64,000 bases of DNA, taken from Hanleya hanleyi. Lineage: Eukaryota > Mollusca > Polyplacophora > Lepidopleurida > Hanleyidae. Within the stretch, counting starts at the first letter, position 1. The number at the start of each line of letters is the position of its first letter. The DNA lies in the NCBI GenBank assembly GCA_036873755.1, contig JAVTVY010008181.1:372001-436000 (forward strand), in the 5' to 3' direction. Below are positions 12,336 through 22,019 of the stretch, piece by piece. The position numbers and the translations under genes are program-made. The notes beneath the pieces were generated by a model, which was not told the origin of the DNA, ran no database searches, and saw nothing but the letters and a program-made list of their open reading frames with translations.

Positions 12336-12473
12336 TCAGTTACGCAGGAGATGTTCTTTGAGTTTTGATTTAAATAATGAGATTGATTTGATGGACTTCA
12401 TCAGTGGAGGTAGTTTGTTCCACTCTCGGGGTCCTGTAGTTTTTGTGGTGTAGAAGGAGATGTTAGATTTATA
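12336..12473 (-). pseudogene. LINE reverse transcriptase, C-terminal remnant
   Basis: Reads TTGPRVWNKLP and KSKLKEHLLRN before a TGA (complement of 12,336-12,338). The PxxWNxLP pattern followed by a short basic helix is the usual C-terminal end of CR1/jockey-type RT ORFs. It is separated from the rest of the ORF by the transposon at 12,479-13,273. Confidence 0.7.
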
Positions 12474-12478
12474 AATAG

Positions 12479-13273
12479 CACCCTACTGAATCAACAAGTA
12501 TGATTATAGGTGAATGTACCAGTCCATTTGGCATGCGACCATGAACTGTAGGTTGGATCACTTCACATTGAAGCCGCATAACAGCTGCAATGTTATAATG
12601 AGGCAACATGTGATTATATATCAGATATGTCGACAGTCCATTGTAGCTACCATTTGTCTTGGCAACAGTCCATTTGGCGAATCATTAGATCAGACGGTGT
12701 GCTCTCTGTGCATCATTCACAAGTGCATGTTGACCTACAATGGACTGTCGATCGGTCCGATGATGATACAATGGACTGTCGTAATATCAGACAGACAGAG
12801 AATATACTATTAATGCTTCATATTCCACTTAAACACACACAAATGGAAGGAATCGAGAGATGAATGAGTCAGTGATACATGAGGCAGGTAGTAAGTTCCC
12901 ACGTGTTCATTTTGTGCTCATTTCCTCACACTATAATTCGATGCTAATACCTACAATGGACTGTCTACCAACACCTAAAAACACCTCTCGCCGCAAAAAT
13001 GTTTAAAATTTTTGTTAACTTGAAATAGTAATATCCCTACATTTGGTGACAATATAGTACGATATCTCCCCTTCAAAAAATGACTGGACACCAGTAACCA
13101 TACCTGTCATCGATATGCTGAAAATCGTTCATTTTCGGCTGTGGTGACTGTCGTCCGGTCAGACACACGCCCACGCTTGATAACGAAAGCCCCGAAAAAG
13201 CTATAATTGACTGTGATTTGACACGTGACCGGCGGTTTTCAGCTATAATCATACTCGTCGATTAAGTAGGGTG
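12479..13273. mobile_element. 795-bp TIR transposon inserted in the LINE RT
   Basis: The terminal inverted repeats are 31 bp with three mismatches: CACCCTACTGAATCAACAAG at 12,479 and, in reverse complement, CACCCTACTTAATCGACGAG at 13,273; both continue into TATGATTATAG. The flanks are AATAG on both sides (12,474-12,478 and 13,274-13,278), a 5-bp target duplication. The insertion splits the LINE RT ORF, and the frame resumes on the other side. Inside, ACAATGGACTGTC occurs three times and once inverted (about 12,630-12,965). It has no transposase. CAC ends plus a 5-bp duplication recall Transib, but this is tentative. Confidence 0.85.
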
Positions 13274-13278
13274 AATAG

Positions 13279-14195
13279 GTCGGTAAAGATTAAGGTGTTG
13301 GCCTCTGGTTTGGTAGCGGTGGACGTCTGATTGTCGTGTGAAGTAGTTTCGGAATGCTACTGGTAATAATTTAGGATGGTGCATAAATTTATGAGCCAAT
13401 AAGAGGCAGGCATACAAGTTCAATTTAGAAAGTTGTAGTATTTTTAGATCTGTAAATAATGGTTGCGTATGGTCGCGTTTTTTTGACAAAGTTATTACCC
13501 TCAGCGCTCGCTTCTGTAGCAGAAATGGCTGGTTTAGATGGGTAATATATGGATTTCCCCACAGAAGATTACAGTAGGATAGATATGGGAATATCATTGA
13601 ATTGCAAGCGTCTAGTCCGTCATTCATAATCCAGCCGTCGTCCATTAGAGAATATCCGCGTCCATAATCCAAAGACCTATTCCATTTCCATATAACAGTA
13701 TTAGCACCAAATTCAAAAAGACAAAAGTATACATAAACAGGATATAATAGGATATATAAAGATTTTTTGTTTATGGAGTATTTTATGTGGTTAATAATTC
13801 CTATGTTTCGAGAAATCTTATTGCAGATGTAGTTGGTGTGTATCTTCCAGTTTAGTTCCTGGTTGAAAAAGACTTCCAAGAACTTGAATCTAGTGACACG
13901 TTCAATTTGGCGTCCAGAAATGGATAAATCAAACTTAGGTGTTAGTCGCTTACGAGTATTGGGCTCAATGACCATGTATTTTGTTTTCTTAATGTTTAAC
14001 GAATGTCTATTGCAAAGGAACCAGTTTTGTAATTTCTCCAGTTCCTGTGACATGACGTTGAAAATATCCGCATAGTTTTCCGTGGAGTCCACAGTACTTG
14101 TATCATCAGCGAAGAGAATTATTTTCAATATATTTGTTACATTAGCCAAATCATTTATATAGATAAGAAAGAGTATGGGCCCTAGTATTGACCCT
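13279..14195 (-). pseudogene. LINE reverse transcriptase fragment
   Basis: The frame reads in from the truncated 5' end with GSILGPILFLIYINDL, followed by the catalytic FADDT box, the QNWFLCNRHSLNIKKTKYM segment, PYLSYCNLLWG and LLQKRALRVI. These are RT palm and thumb motifs of CR1/jockey-type LINEs. About 47 residues between the ILLY and IFPYLSYCN segments do not belong to the family. They correspond to 13,598-13,738, which is shared with 27,126-27,268, yet leave the frame open. The frame ends prematurely inside the transposon at 13,262-13,264. Confidence 0.85.
13598..13738 (-). repeat. About 140-bp segment inserted in frame in the RT
   Basis: Read on the minus strand, this segment is about 90% identical to plus-strand 27,126-27,268. 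Both contain TTGAATTTGGTGCTAATAC, GACGACGGCTG and ACGGACTAGACGCTTG. In the LINE it encodes an in-frame stretch including RGYSLMDDG that RTs normally lack. Confidence 0.75.
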
Positions 14196-14231
14196 AATCA
14201 TAGAGACGCTCCACAGAAATCGGAGTTCAAT

Positions 14232-14612
14232 ATGTCTTCAGACATGGACAGAGGGCGACTACCGCTGACACTCCAAAACCAAAAAGGCCACGTAGGTGCT
14301 TTAATCACGGTTGTAGTCCTTCTGTGCTTGTTGTATTGAGGTGTCTTCTACGACCGGGCCACCGTAATCTCGCTACTCAACCAACCGAGAACGTCTCTGC
14401 CCGTGATGGCAGGTCAGTCCCGATCACTTACCGACAGGTCACACCCCGAGCGACCAAAAGGAGATTCCTGCATCACAGACACAGCTTACCACAAAATCTA
14501 CTACTCTACCGTACAGACGGTTAAAGTATCTACTACACCACAGACTGTCACGGTACCTACAATACCCCGAACATTATGGATACCTCCTAAACGGCTTGTG
14601 GGTCGCTACTAG
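14232..14612 (+). pseudogene. Small single-pass membrane protein of the Polinton
   Basis: One frame from ATG 14,232 to TAG 14,610-14,612, interrupted by an in-frame TGA at 14,337-14,339. The part before the stop ends in a hydrophobic run (ALITVVVLLCLLY), a likely membrane span. The part after it is rich in Thr, Pro and Val. Polintons and related adintoviruses often carry small membrane virion proteins near the ATPase. I cannot name the family. Confidence 0.45.
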
Positions 14613-14655
14613 ATTTACCAGAGCGACCTACCACGACAAAGGATAGAACTCCAAC

Positions 14656-15176
14656 CATGGACGCCCGATAGCATCATCGCTTCACTTGCCTCATTGCGGG
14701 GTCAGGCAAGACGCATTTCGTCCAGAGGCTCACTCAACACGCCTAGAGCATGATATACTCAGCCATCGCCTGAGTACTGTGGTGATACGGAGAATGGCAG
14801 GCTTCTATTCGACGATGCCCCACGTCACCTTTGTAGAAAGCGTGCCCAACCTGGCCGACTTGGAGCCGGACACATTGGTGGTTGTCGACGATCTCAAGGT
14901 AGAACCGATGATCGGGTGACCCAGGTCCTTACCAAAGGCAGTCATCATCGGCGGCTCAGCATCATCTACATCGCGCAGATGCATCGGAACATTAGCTTGA
15001 ATGCTTACTGCTCGGTGGTGTTTAAAAATCCGAGAGACACCACACGACTGTTGCATCTGGCGAGACAGATGTACCCTGGGCGCGTCTCCGTATATACCCT
15101 GAGAGACTCAATACGTCTATATAGCGAAGAAAGACGCCACACAAGGACAGGTTCTGAAATGGCACGTTGTCGTTAG
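14656..15176 (+). pseudogene. Polinton packaging ATPase (FtsK/HerA type), broken
   Basis: This type of ATPase powers DNA packaging into virions. A Walker A loop with AGSGKTHFVQRL is encoded at about 14,693-14,730 in one frame. Walker B, DTLVVVDDL, follows at about 14,871-14,897 in another. The family segment around LTKGSHHRRLSIIYIAQ then NAYCSVVFKNPRD and HLARQMYPGRV is at 14,930-15,090. At least two frameshifts and stops (near 14,735 and 14,917) break it. The order of Walker A, Walker B and the sensor-like segment matches Polinton and adintovirus ATPases. Confidence 0.8.
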
Positions 15177-15389
15177 ACCAGAGCGATCGTTTAAGAGCGT
15201 GACTTTAATCTACACAATGCGTTTCCCTCAGCTTGGATAGGCTGTCAGGGAGGGAAACTATAAAATGATTCGCTTGTAATCCTTGCTGTTGCTGTTGTTT
15301 TGTTGATGTGGGATACACTCGGGATGAGCAGGTCAGCTCAGCACCAATAAAGCGAGGGGTTCTAGACTCTCATCTGGAGCTGTTGCGTC

Positions 15390-15700
15390 ATGTTGGTTCG
15401 AGTAAGGAAGCATGCTCCAACGCTCAGGGAACTGAAGACAGCCCGGCCTGACTTGGTCCGGACTATTGTCCGTGGAGCGTACCCCGCCCTGGTGTGCTGT
15501 CTATGTGAGATTGTGCTGTCTTGAAAGACAATGTTTCACTGACTCTGGCTCAGAAGGCGAGTTGGTCAAGTACAAGAAAGGGCTCCCTCTAGCACAGAAG
15601 GAAAGGATCTTACAGAAAGGCGGGTTTCTCGGTGCCCTCGGCGCTCTTGGTACAACGTTCAAAAGAACACGGTGTGATACGAGATTCTGTACGCGAGCAG
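15390..15700 (+). pseudogene. Small basic Polinton protein, frameshifted
   Basis: The frame from ATG 15,390 is basic and helical (LVRVRKHAPTLRELK) and stops at 15,522. Two further frames continue the family pattern, one with VLKDNVSLTLAQK and the next with KERILQKGGFLGALG. A small basic protein ending in a QKGGFL motif next to capsid or ATPase genes is a recurring Polinton/adintovirus gene, possibly a virion core protein. The family match is from memory of the pattern, and the role is inferred. Confidence 0.5.
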
Positions 15701-15830
15701 GACTTAAACCATCGCACTGCCGATGGGCAGTACCATACGCCTGCCTAGTTCATGACAGCCTTGCCTGATCTGAGGGCGAATCGGACCAGAGCCCGGAACC
15801 AGGCAAACCGGATGAGGTCTCTCTATACAG

Positions 15831-16073
15831 ATGCGTGAAGCCATCTTTGAGGATCAATCCAATGCCTTCAGGTTGAATCTGGCATTCGGATATTTGCTCC
15901 GCCATAAGCCTAAGGAAATCAACTATGTCCGGTATTACTATCCCAGAGCCAACATCCGGGCCTTCGATCAACCAATCATCATCACAGGGCGTGCGTCGCT
16001 GGAGCCGGGATTGGATGCCTTTGCATGGGCCAAGAAACAACGCCCAACACCTAATGAACTGTGGAGCGGGTGA
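15831..16073 (+). pseudogene. Polinton polymerase-adjacent protein fragment
   Basis: An 80-codon frame with NAFRLNLAFGYLLRH and RYYYPRANI, then PIIITGRA and a run of basic residues, ends at a TGA. This pattern resembles the region at or next to the N-terminus of Polinton/adintovirus family B DNA polymerase proteins. No exonuclease or polymerase catalytic motif follows, so the rest has been lost. The assignment to the polymerase gene is uncertain. Confidence 0.45.
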
Positions 16074-16110
16074 CAGATGTGACATTATACGTTTGACCAA
16101 ACTAACAGAC

Positions 16111-17132
16111 TAGCTTTCGATGGCTTGATTGCTCTCACATACTCAAGGCTCCTACCCCGCTTTGGGTTTGCTGTGCCCTTGGGGATAATAAGCAGTAGCA
16201 ATCGGCTACTAGGTATGTAATCCTTCTTTTCTGCACTTTGGGGTAACAAGTCCGTGTTCCGCATTTTGTCCGGGAAAATGCACCCGCTATCTCACCCTGC
16301 ACGTCGTGGCAGGCCACGATCCCCTGGGGACCGATATCAATCTAGGTAAACCAAGATGGTAAAGGAATACCATCTAGACGTCACGCTATGAAAACTTCGT
16401 GTGAAATGTTCGCCGATATTCTGCGAGATCCCATAATAAGCCAATCACGACCATTTCGGACTTTTCTCTCTGACAAGGATTGACGTTTACTTCACGGAGC
16501 TCAACATCTTTGCGCGGCACAATCTTTTGATATTTTCTACCCCCTAACAAAGTCAGACTTTTCGGCGGGAGTAAACTCTTTGATCTTCACGAACACTGTC
16601 TGCAAATGATGCCATATTTGGATACTGTTTCCCGATAATCTTTATATATTAGCCCTCGTGCTACCGTGTGTAATTACTGTGGGCGTGATTTCAACAAGCT
16701 TGCCACCTGATTGGCTAATAATAGTAGTTTCAGATTCGCATGGGATTTATATATGGCTGAATTCAGATATATTATTTCGTGATATTATATCTGAGTTTAC
16801 TGAGATTGGACCGATATTAGCCCACCTCGTGCTAGTTAATAGGGGCTTTCTCCATTTTAGAGGTAAATTGCCTGTTTTCGGATTTATTTTCGAGTTTTAC
16901 ATGCACCCACCCATCACGAGATTGACCTCGACGAGTGCCTCACTATAACATCTCACTCGACCCATTCGGACCACGAACGGGTTACCTCGACCTCAAAACG
17001 TCCATTCAAATGCCCTGTTTTCTTCTTCATCTACCCTTCCGAAGCATTCATGGTATTCCGACAATATTGCCATCTATTTGTTAAATGATCAGTGGGGAAC
17101 CCTCAGTTTCTTTATACAGTGTCAGAAGGTAA
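16111..17132. repeat. Host repeat modules flanking the inverted-repeat complex
   Basis: 16,240-16,330 and 16,800-16,930 repeat blocks seen near 1,320-1,550 (AAGTCCGTG, GACCGATATTAG, ACATGCACCCACCC). 17,057-17,118, read in reverse complement, contains AAACTGAGGGTTCCCCACTG, which recurs at 29,668-29,690. No gene was recognised; 16,330-16,640 holds nothing notable. Confidence 0.55.
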
Positions 17133-17206
17133 AGGGTCCTAGTGCGAATTGAACTTGGGTCGCTTTATCTAGAGGCAGACACGTTATCCATTAGACCACG
17201 AGTCAT
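17133..17206 (-). other. tRNA-like sequence (SINE head or tRNA pseudogene)
   Basis: The minus strand reads ACTCGTGGTCTAATGGATAA (A-box-like) and, 32 bases on, AAGTTCAATTCGCACT (B-box-like), with spacing as in a tRNA. The acceptor and anticodon stems do not pair, so it is not a working tRNA. The 5' end coincides with the boundary of the large inverted repeat at 17,198. Confidence 0.5.
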
Positions 17207-17399
17207 AGGCTACAAACCAAGGTTGAAAATAGCATATATATGTCTACCATATGGCCCATACTGGCCCACTGGCCAATGTTGAACCTAATGGGAAAGTTAT
17301 TCCTGGTCATTGTAGTATGGGTTGTTTGGTTTTGTTTTTCACATCTCAACACCTAGAACACGATGGGTAGGGTTCCGAAGCGAATGGTTGAAATTTTTT

Positions 17400-18360
17400 G
17401 AAAAAGTCACTGTGCGCATGCGTAGTGGGTGAATAGCGCTGGGAGGACGTTTTGGGGTCAAGGTGAGCCCCTAGTGGACCGATTGGGTTGACTGAGGTAT
17501 CAATGTGAAGCATACGTGAGGGAGCATCCGACGGAATCGACGTCATTCTGCGCATGCGCGGTAGACAAATGGTATGGAAATAGACGTTTGGGGTCTAGGT
17601 GGACTACTAATGGCCCAATGGAGTTGAGTGAGGTATCAATGTGAAGCATATGTGAGGGGGCATCCGCCTGGACTAGTTTCTCGGCCGTTTGCAACATTCT
17701 GCGCATGCGCAGACAGGGAATTGTGGGAACAGGGTATGGAAATAGACGTTTTGGGGTCTAGGTGGGCCACTATTGGTCCTGTGGAGTCGTATGAGATATC
17801 AATGTAAAGCATTCTTGAAGGAGCATCCGACAGGTTGGGTGAGATGTGGAACTGACATCATTCTGCGCATGCGCACTGGACAAAGTGTATGGAAATAGAC
17901 GTTTTGGGGTCTAGGTGGGTCCCTAGTGGTCCGATGGAATCGAGTGAGGTATCAATGCAGTCGTGAAGGAGCATCTGCCTGGACTAGTGTGTCGTCCGTG
18001 TTTAACATTCTGCGCATGCACAACCAGGGAATTGTGGGAAAATGGTATTGGAAGGAACGTTTTTGGCATCTAGGTGGACGACTATTGGTCTGATGGGGTC
18101 GAGTGAGGTATCGTTGTAAAGCAGTCGTGATGGAGCATCCGACTGGGTGGATGAGGGGTAGGAATATCGTCATTCTGCGCATGCGCAGTAGACCAAGTGT
18201 ATGGAAATAAACATTTTGGGGCCGACATGGGCCAATATTGGTCCGATGGTGTCGTATGCGGTCTTATTTTGAAGCTCTCGTGGAAAAGCATCCAACTGGA
18301 CTAATGTATCGTCGGGGTTCATCATTCTGCGCATGTGCAGTCTGGCCGTAGTATAGAAAG
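17400..18360 (+). repeat. Seven tandem units with NRF1 palindromes, about 150 bp
   Basis: GCGCATGCG-type palindromes recur near 17,415, 17,548, 17,698, 17,860, 18,007, 18,172 and 18,325. Each lies in a unit that also has GGAAATAGACGTTTTGGGG, GTCTAGGTGG, GAGGTATCAATGTGAAGCAT and GAGCATCCG. TGCGCATGCGCA is the classic palindromic NRF1 (NRF/EWG) site; binding here is inferred. Confidence 0.8.
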
Positions 18361-18365
18361 CAGGC

Positions 18366-18560
18366 ATCTTTGGGGTGCGTGGGGGTGTGTTTGGGGTACT
18401 AAACCACTATGGGTCCAACTGTGTCGTGGGAGGTGTTATTGTGTAGCTCTCGGGGTGTAGACCACGACTTGAGGGATGTCCCTGTCACCTGTGACGTCAT
18501 CAGTGACGTCATCAGTGGGAGTAGTAGCGAAAGCGAGAGTTTCGGAGGCGCATTGGCGTG
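18366..18560 (+). repeat. Single CRE-type unit
   Basis: One unit of the family arrayed at 24.7-28.3 kb, with two TGACGTCA sites (about 18,491 and 18,503) and GGAGTAGTAGCGAAAG. It shows that both inverted-repeat complexes draw on the same modules. Confidence 0.75.
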
Positions 18561-18639
18561 CGTTAGGAGTAGATAACGGCCTATTTTTCCATCCAGCTAC
18601 CTGGCAGAGTTACCTGTGATTATGAGTGTATGCGCGCGT

Positions 18640-18875
18640 GTGTGTGTGTTTGAGTGTGTGAGTGAGTGAGTGAGTGAGTGAGTGAGTGAGTGAGTGTGAG
18701 TGAGTGAGTGAGTGAGTGAGTGTGAGTGAGTGAGGCGTGCCCAACGCCCGTCTTAACGCATGGACGCACTAACGACGGTGAGTGAGGGAGTGAGTGAGGG
18801 AGTGACTGAGGTAGTGAGTGAGGGAGTGAGTGAGTGAGTGAGGTAGTGAGTGAGTGACTGAGTGAGTGCGTGGTC
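18640..18875. repeat. (GTGA)n with embedded block
   Basis: Runs of GTGA/GAGT surround a GC-rich block (18,735-18,780), the reverse complement of the block at 42-100. A 195-codon minus-strand frame is only the microsatellite read as Ser-Leu-Thr-His repeats. Confidence 0.85.
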
Positions 18876-19797
18876 ATATAAGGTCGTTTGTACACCATTA
18901 GGCTCAGTCTGTATCCACCCTCTGAACGGACATGTACTCGACATGGTACCCGGTCATACCCTTTTCCCAGAATTCCCTGTCTGCGCATGCGTAGAATGTT
19001 GAACACGAACGACACTTGACCAGGCGGATGTTCTTTCACGTATGCTTCACATTGATACCTCACTCGACACCACCTAGACCACAACACGACTATTTCCATA
19101 CTCTTTTCCCACAATTCCCTGTCTGCGCATACGCAGAATGTTGAAAACGGACGACACATTAGTCCAGGCGGATGCTTCCTTGCGTATGCTTCACATTGAT
19201 ACCTCACTCAACTCTATTGGACCATTAGTGGTCCACCTAGATCCCAAAACGTCTATTTCCATACCCTTTGTCTACCGCGCATGCGCAGAATGACGTCAGT
19301 TCCACATCACACCCAGTCCGTCGGATGCTCCCTCACGTATGCTTCACATTGATACCTCACTCAATGCAATCGATCCACTAGGGGCTCACCTAGACCCCAA
19401 AAAGTCCTCCAAGCGCTAATTACCCACTACGCTTGCGCACAGTGACTTTTTTAAAAAAATTCAACCATTCGCTTCGGCAGGGCCCATCGTGTTCTATGTG
19501 TTGAGATGTGAATAACAAAACCAAACAACCCATACTACATCGACCAGGAGTAAATTTCCCATTAGGTTCAACATTGGCCAGTGGGCCAGTATGGGCCATA
19601 TGGTAGACATATATATGCTATTTTCAACCTTGGTTTGTAGCCTATGACTCGTGATCTTTGCCGGAACTATAGAGGCCTTGACCTTCAGCCCAGAGGGGTC
19701 AATGGGACTTTATGAGGGCATTTTACTACTACTTATTCCATCACAGTGACCAATAGCAATGCGAAAAAAATAAAAAATATTACAGAAGATGCACCAC

Positions 19798-19892
19798 AAT
19801 CTGATTAAAACCAGATATAAAAAAGTTCCCCATCGGACAGCTGCCATCATGTCAGACGGGGAGCGTTTTTTACATCTGGTTTTAAACAGATT
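19798..19892. repeat. 95-bp hairpin MITE-like repeat
   Basis: Arms 19,798-19,824 and 19,866-19,892 pair around AATCTG(A/T)TTAAAACCAGAT with a 41-bp loop. Flanks are too short and diverged to define a target duplication. Confidence 0.7.
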
Positions 19893-19899
19893 GAGATCC

Positions 19900-21940
19900 C
19901 AACAGTTGCGGATTATCTATTTCAGATGATATCAGTTATATGACCACAGTCGCACTATCGTCTACTTTTGAGCATGCCAAAAATCAGTAGTTAACTCATC
20001 TTCCCTAGGCAAGACCAGTCCTTTCACTAGCGCTCCACTCCCGGAGAGCAGAGCTTGCGGCAGCATATGCCTTGTCTCCAGAAGATGTAGTTAACTCTGC
20101 AACAATTTTCTTTTCGGCATCGTGTAGAACAAACTGAACTCTACAAAATGACCACTATTACTCCGTAATATTGATAAAATATCATGTTTGGAATAACTTC
20201 GTAATTCTCGCCATATAAAGCTCCAGTACCGGTACAGTTGTTTCATGTTCTATTACAATGGGAGACGTCATAATGTATTCGTGTTTACTAGGACAAAGGT
20301 CAACAATGCCGTGTACGGTAATCATTGCGGTTTATGGAATGTGCGGTTTATCATTCGGCAATTTCTCTGGACATGGCATATAAGCGCACTCCCACGGACC
20401 GCCTGCTGTTACTTTATATGGCATCAATGACCTCCGTGCCAGTGAGCATGAATACAGTCCCAGGTAGGAATCATTGGAATTGATGCGAGTCGGATGGATG
20501 GCCACTTATATAGTCACCCTGGACATTCAACTGTCCCAACGCTTGAAGTCACTGTGTCAGAACACCAACTGGGGAGGTAGAATGTACCAACTTCCGGAAT
20601 AAACACGGTGTCGGTGCATCCATTTGTTTCCTCGGTTATAGCGACGATACCTTGTCTATGGACAGGTAAACGGCCCTTTTTATGTTCTACGGAGAACCTA
20701 ATATATTCAGCAGTTGTTTAATCCAAGTGACAATCCTCGCAAACTTGTGGAATCCCGTATTGAAGCTTCACAGTTTTGTCGCTCGTGCACTATTTTACCT
20801 TGAACAGGCTCTTACCGACTTTCATTTCAACCCTAACAGGCCGGGGGGTGGGGGAGGAAAGTCAAAATACCCAAAATATTGAGAGCTCACAGTCCGTGAC
20901 TTTATAGTTTATCATATTGGTGTCGGTTTGAGTCTATTTGACCCCCGGAGTACAGGATGGGTAAATTCAAGATGGCGGTCACGTGGGGTACCAGAAAAGT
21001 GATGTTTTCTGCTTTTCCGTCAAGAAAAGTGGGTAAAAAGCTATTTTATTTCACATCATATTACTATTTACTAATTTAGCATACACTTTTTGCGGAGAAA
21101 TTCGCCTCCTCCTCCCCCTCCTCCTCAAGGCCTGGGCAGGTCCCAAAAATCCCAGGGCAGATAGGTTTAAGGAAATCTACGTCTATGCTTATAAATCCCA
21201 GTCACTTCAAACATGGGTTAATGTGAAGCTAGTGACAACTTGAATCTATGGCACTATTAAGATTCGTACAAAATAAGTCAGCTTTCCTTTAGTGTTTGAA
21301 AACAGAGTAGATGCGTAGATGCGCCAACTGGGGAGGTGGTTCAGACTAACTCGAGAGGGATAAAAGTATATTAATCAGATCAAAATGTCAACGAAAAACA
21401 CATTTGCATGCCATTCAAAATAAGAATGTTAAAAGTATTGATCATACAATTAAAGTACCGTCTTAGTTGTATGGAACAATTTTTGCGCATACCTTTTTGG
21501 ATGTTCAGCATATTACCAGTATATGTTAGATGTAAATCATATGGTAGATGTAAAATTATCTGTACATTTGCTGCATTATATACGGTACCGTACGGGAAAA
21601 CTTAGCAATGTCACATAACTTATAAGCTGCAGGATTACAAAATTCAAAAGTACCATACTCAAATTTTCATTTCATTGAATAACCTGCTGCCGTCAGCTGA
21701 TCTCAAACGACTAGATCATACACAAACTGGAAGATTCGAATGACAAGCGTTTGCCATCACAAATTGAACACGTGTTAGGCCTAGGTAAAATATACAGACT
21801 TTGCTCAGCCAAAATTATAACTCATCTCATGAAACACGCAGTGATTATTTGTTTATTTAATAGGAATCGCAAACGCAATAAACGACCGGGGCTGTAGCTG
21901 CATCAAGCCAAAATGACATCCCATTTTTTGACAGTCATAA
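19900..21940. other. No gene recognised
   Basis: Contains no convincing coding sequence. Noted only: AAGATGGCGGTCACGTG (YY1-type and E-box motifs joined) at about 20,970 and TACCGGTA at about 20,226. Confidence 0.4.
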
Positions 21941-22019
21941 TCTGTCTTACCGCGTATACAGGACCCAGATGGTTACAGGTTGCCTGTTCACCATGTTATC
22001 CGGTATTGTGCGCATACGC

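Larger units (their letters stand above)
11893..14195 (-). mobile_element. 5'-truncated LINE (CR1/jockey-like) in the Polinton
   Basis: A minus-strand non-LTR retrotransposon. Its 3' end is a short tandem repeat of AATTC (plus strand GAATT from about 11,895 to 11,920). Its coding part starts abruptly inside the reverse transcriptase at about 14,195, as expected of 5' truncation. The 3' untranslated part has GCCCTTTGGGG and AT-rich DNA with a (TA)n at about 12,088. The RT frame is interrupted by a 795-bp element at 12,479-13,273. No target-site duplication was found by eye. Confidence 0.8.
10490..16110 (+). mobile_element. Degraded Polinton/Maverick element
   Basis: Fragments of several Polinton hallmark genes lie in one orientation: an unknown small protein (10,516-10,922), a retroviral-type integrase (10,994-11,893), a small membrane protein (14,232-14,612), a packaging ATPase with Walker A and B (14,656-15,176), a small basic protein (15,390-15,700) and a polymerase-adjacent protein (15,831-16,073). 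All or nearly all are interrupted by stops or frameshifts. I recognised no capsid genes, protease or polymerase catalytic domain, and no terminal inverted repeats, so the element is deleted as well as mutated. A LINE is inserted at 11,893-14,195. Boundaries are approximate. Confidence 0.75.
17198..19653. mobile_element. 2.5-kb inverted-repeat complex of NRF1-type units
   Basis: Arms 17,198 to about 17,800 and about 19,060 to 19,653 are reverse complements at roughly 90% identity. The ends are CACGAGTCATAGGCTACAAA on the left and its complement on the right. The left arm extends into seven tandem units, then one CRE unit, then (GTGA)n. There is no coding sequence, and the long frames in (GTGA)n are artefacts. 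I found no clear target duplication. Confidence 0.75.

Noticed and set aside
17133..17206. Functional tRNA gene on the minus strand
   Set aside because: A- and B-box-like parts exist, but acceptor and anticodon stems do not pair and no sensible anticodon loop forms.
18620..19207. 195-codon minus-strand reading frame
   Set aside because: It is (GTGA)n microsatellite read as Ser-Leu-Thr-His repeats joined to repeat modules; no protein features.
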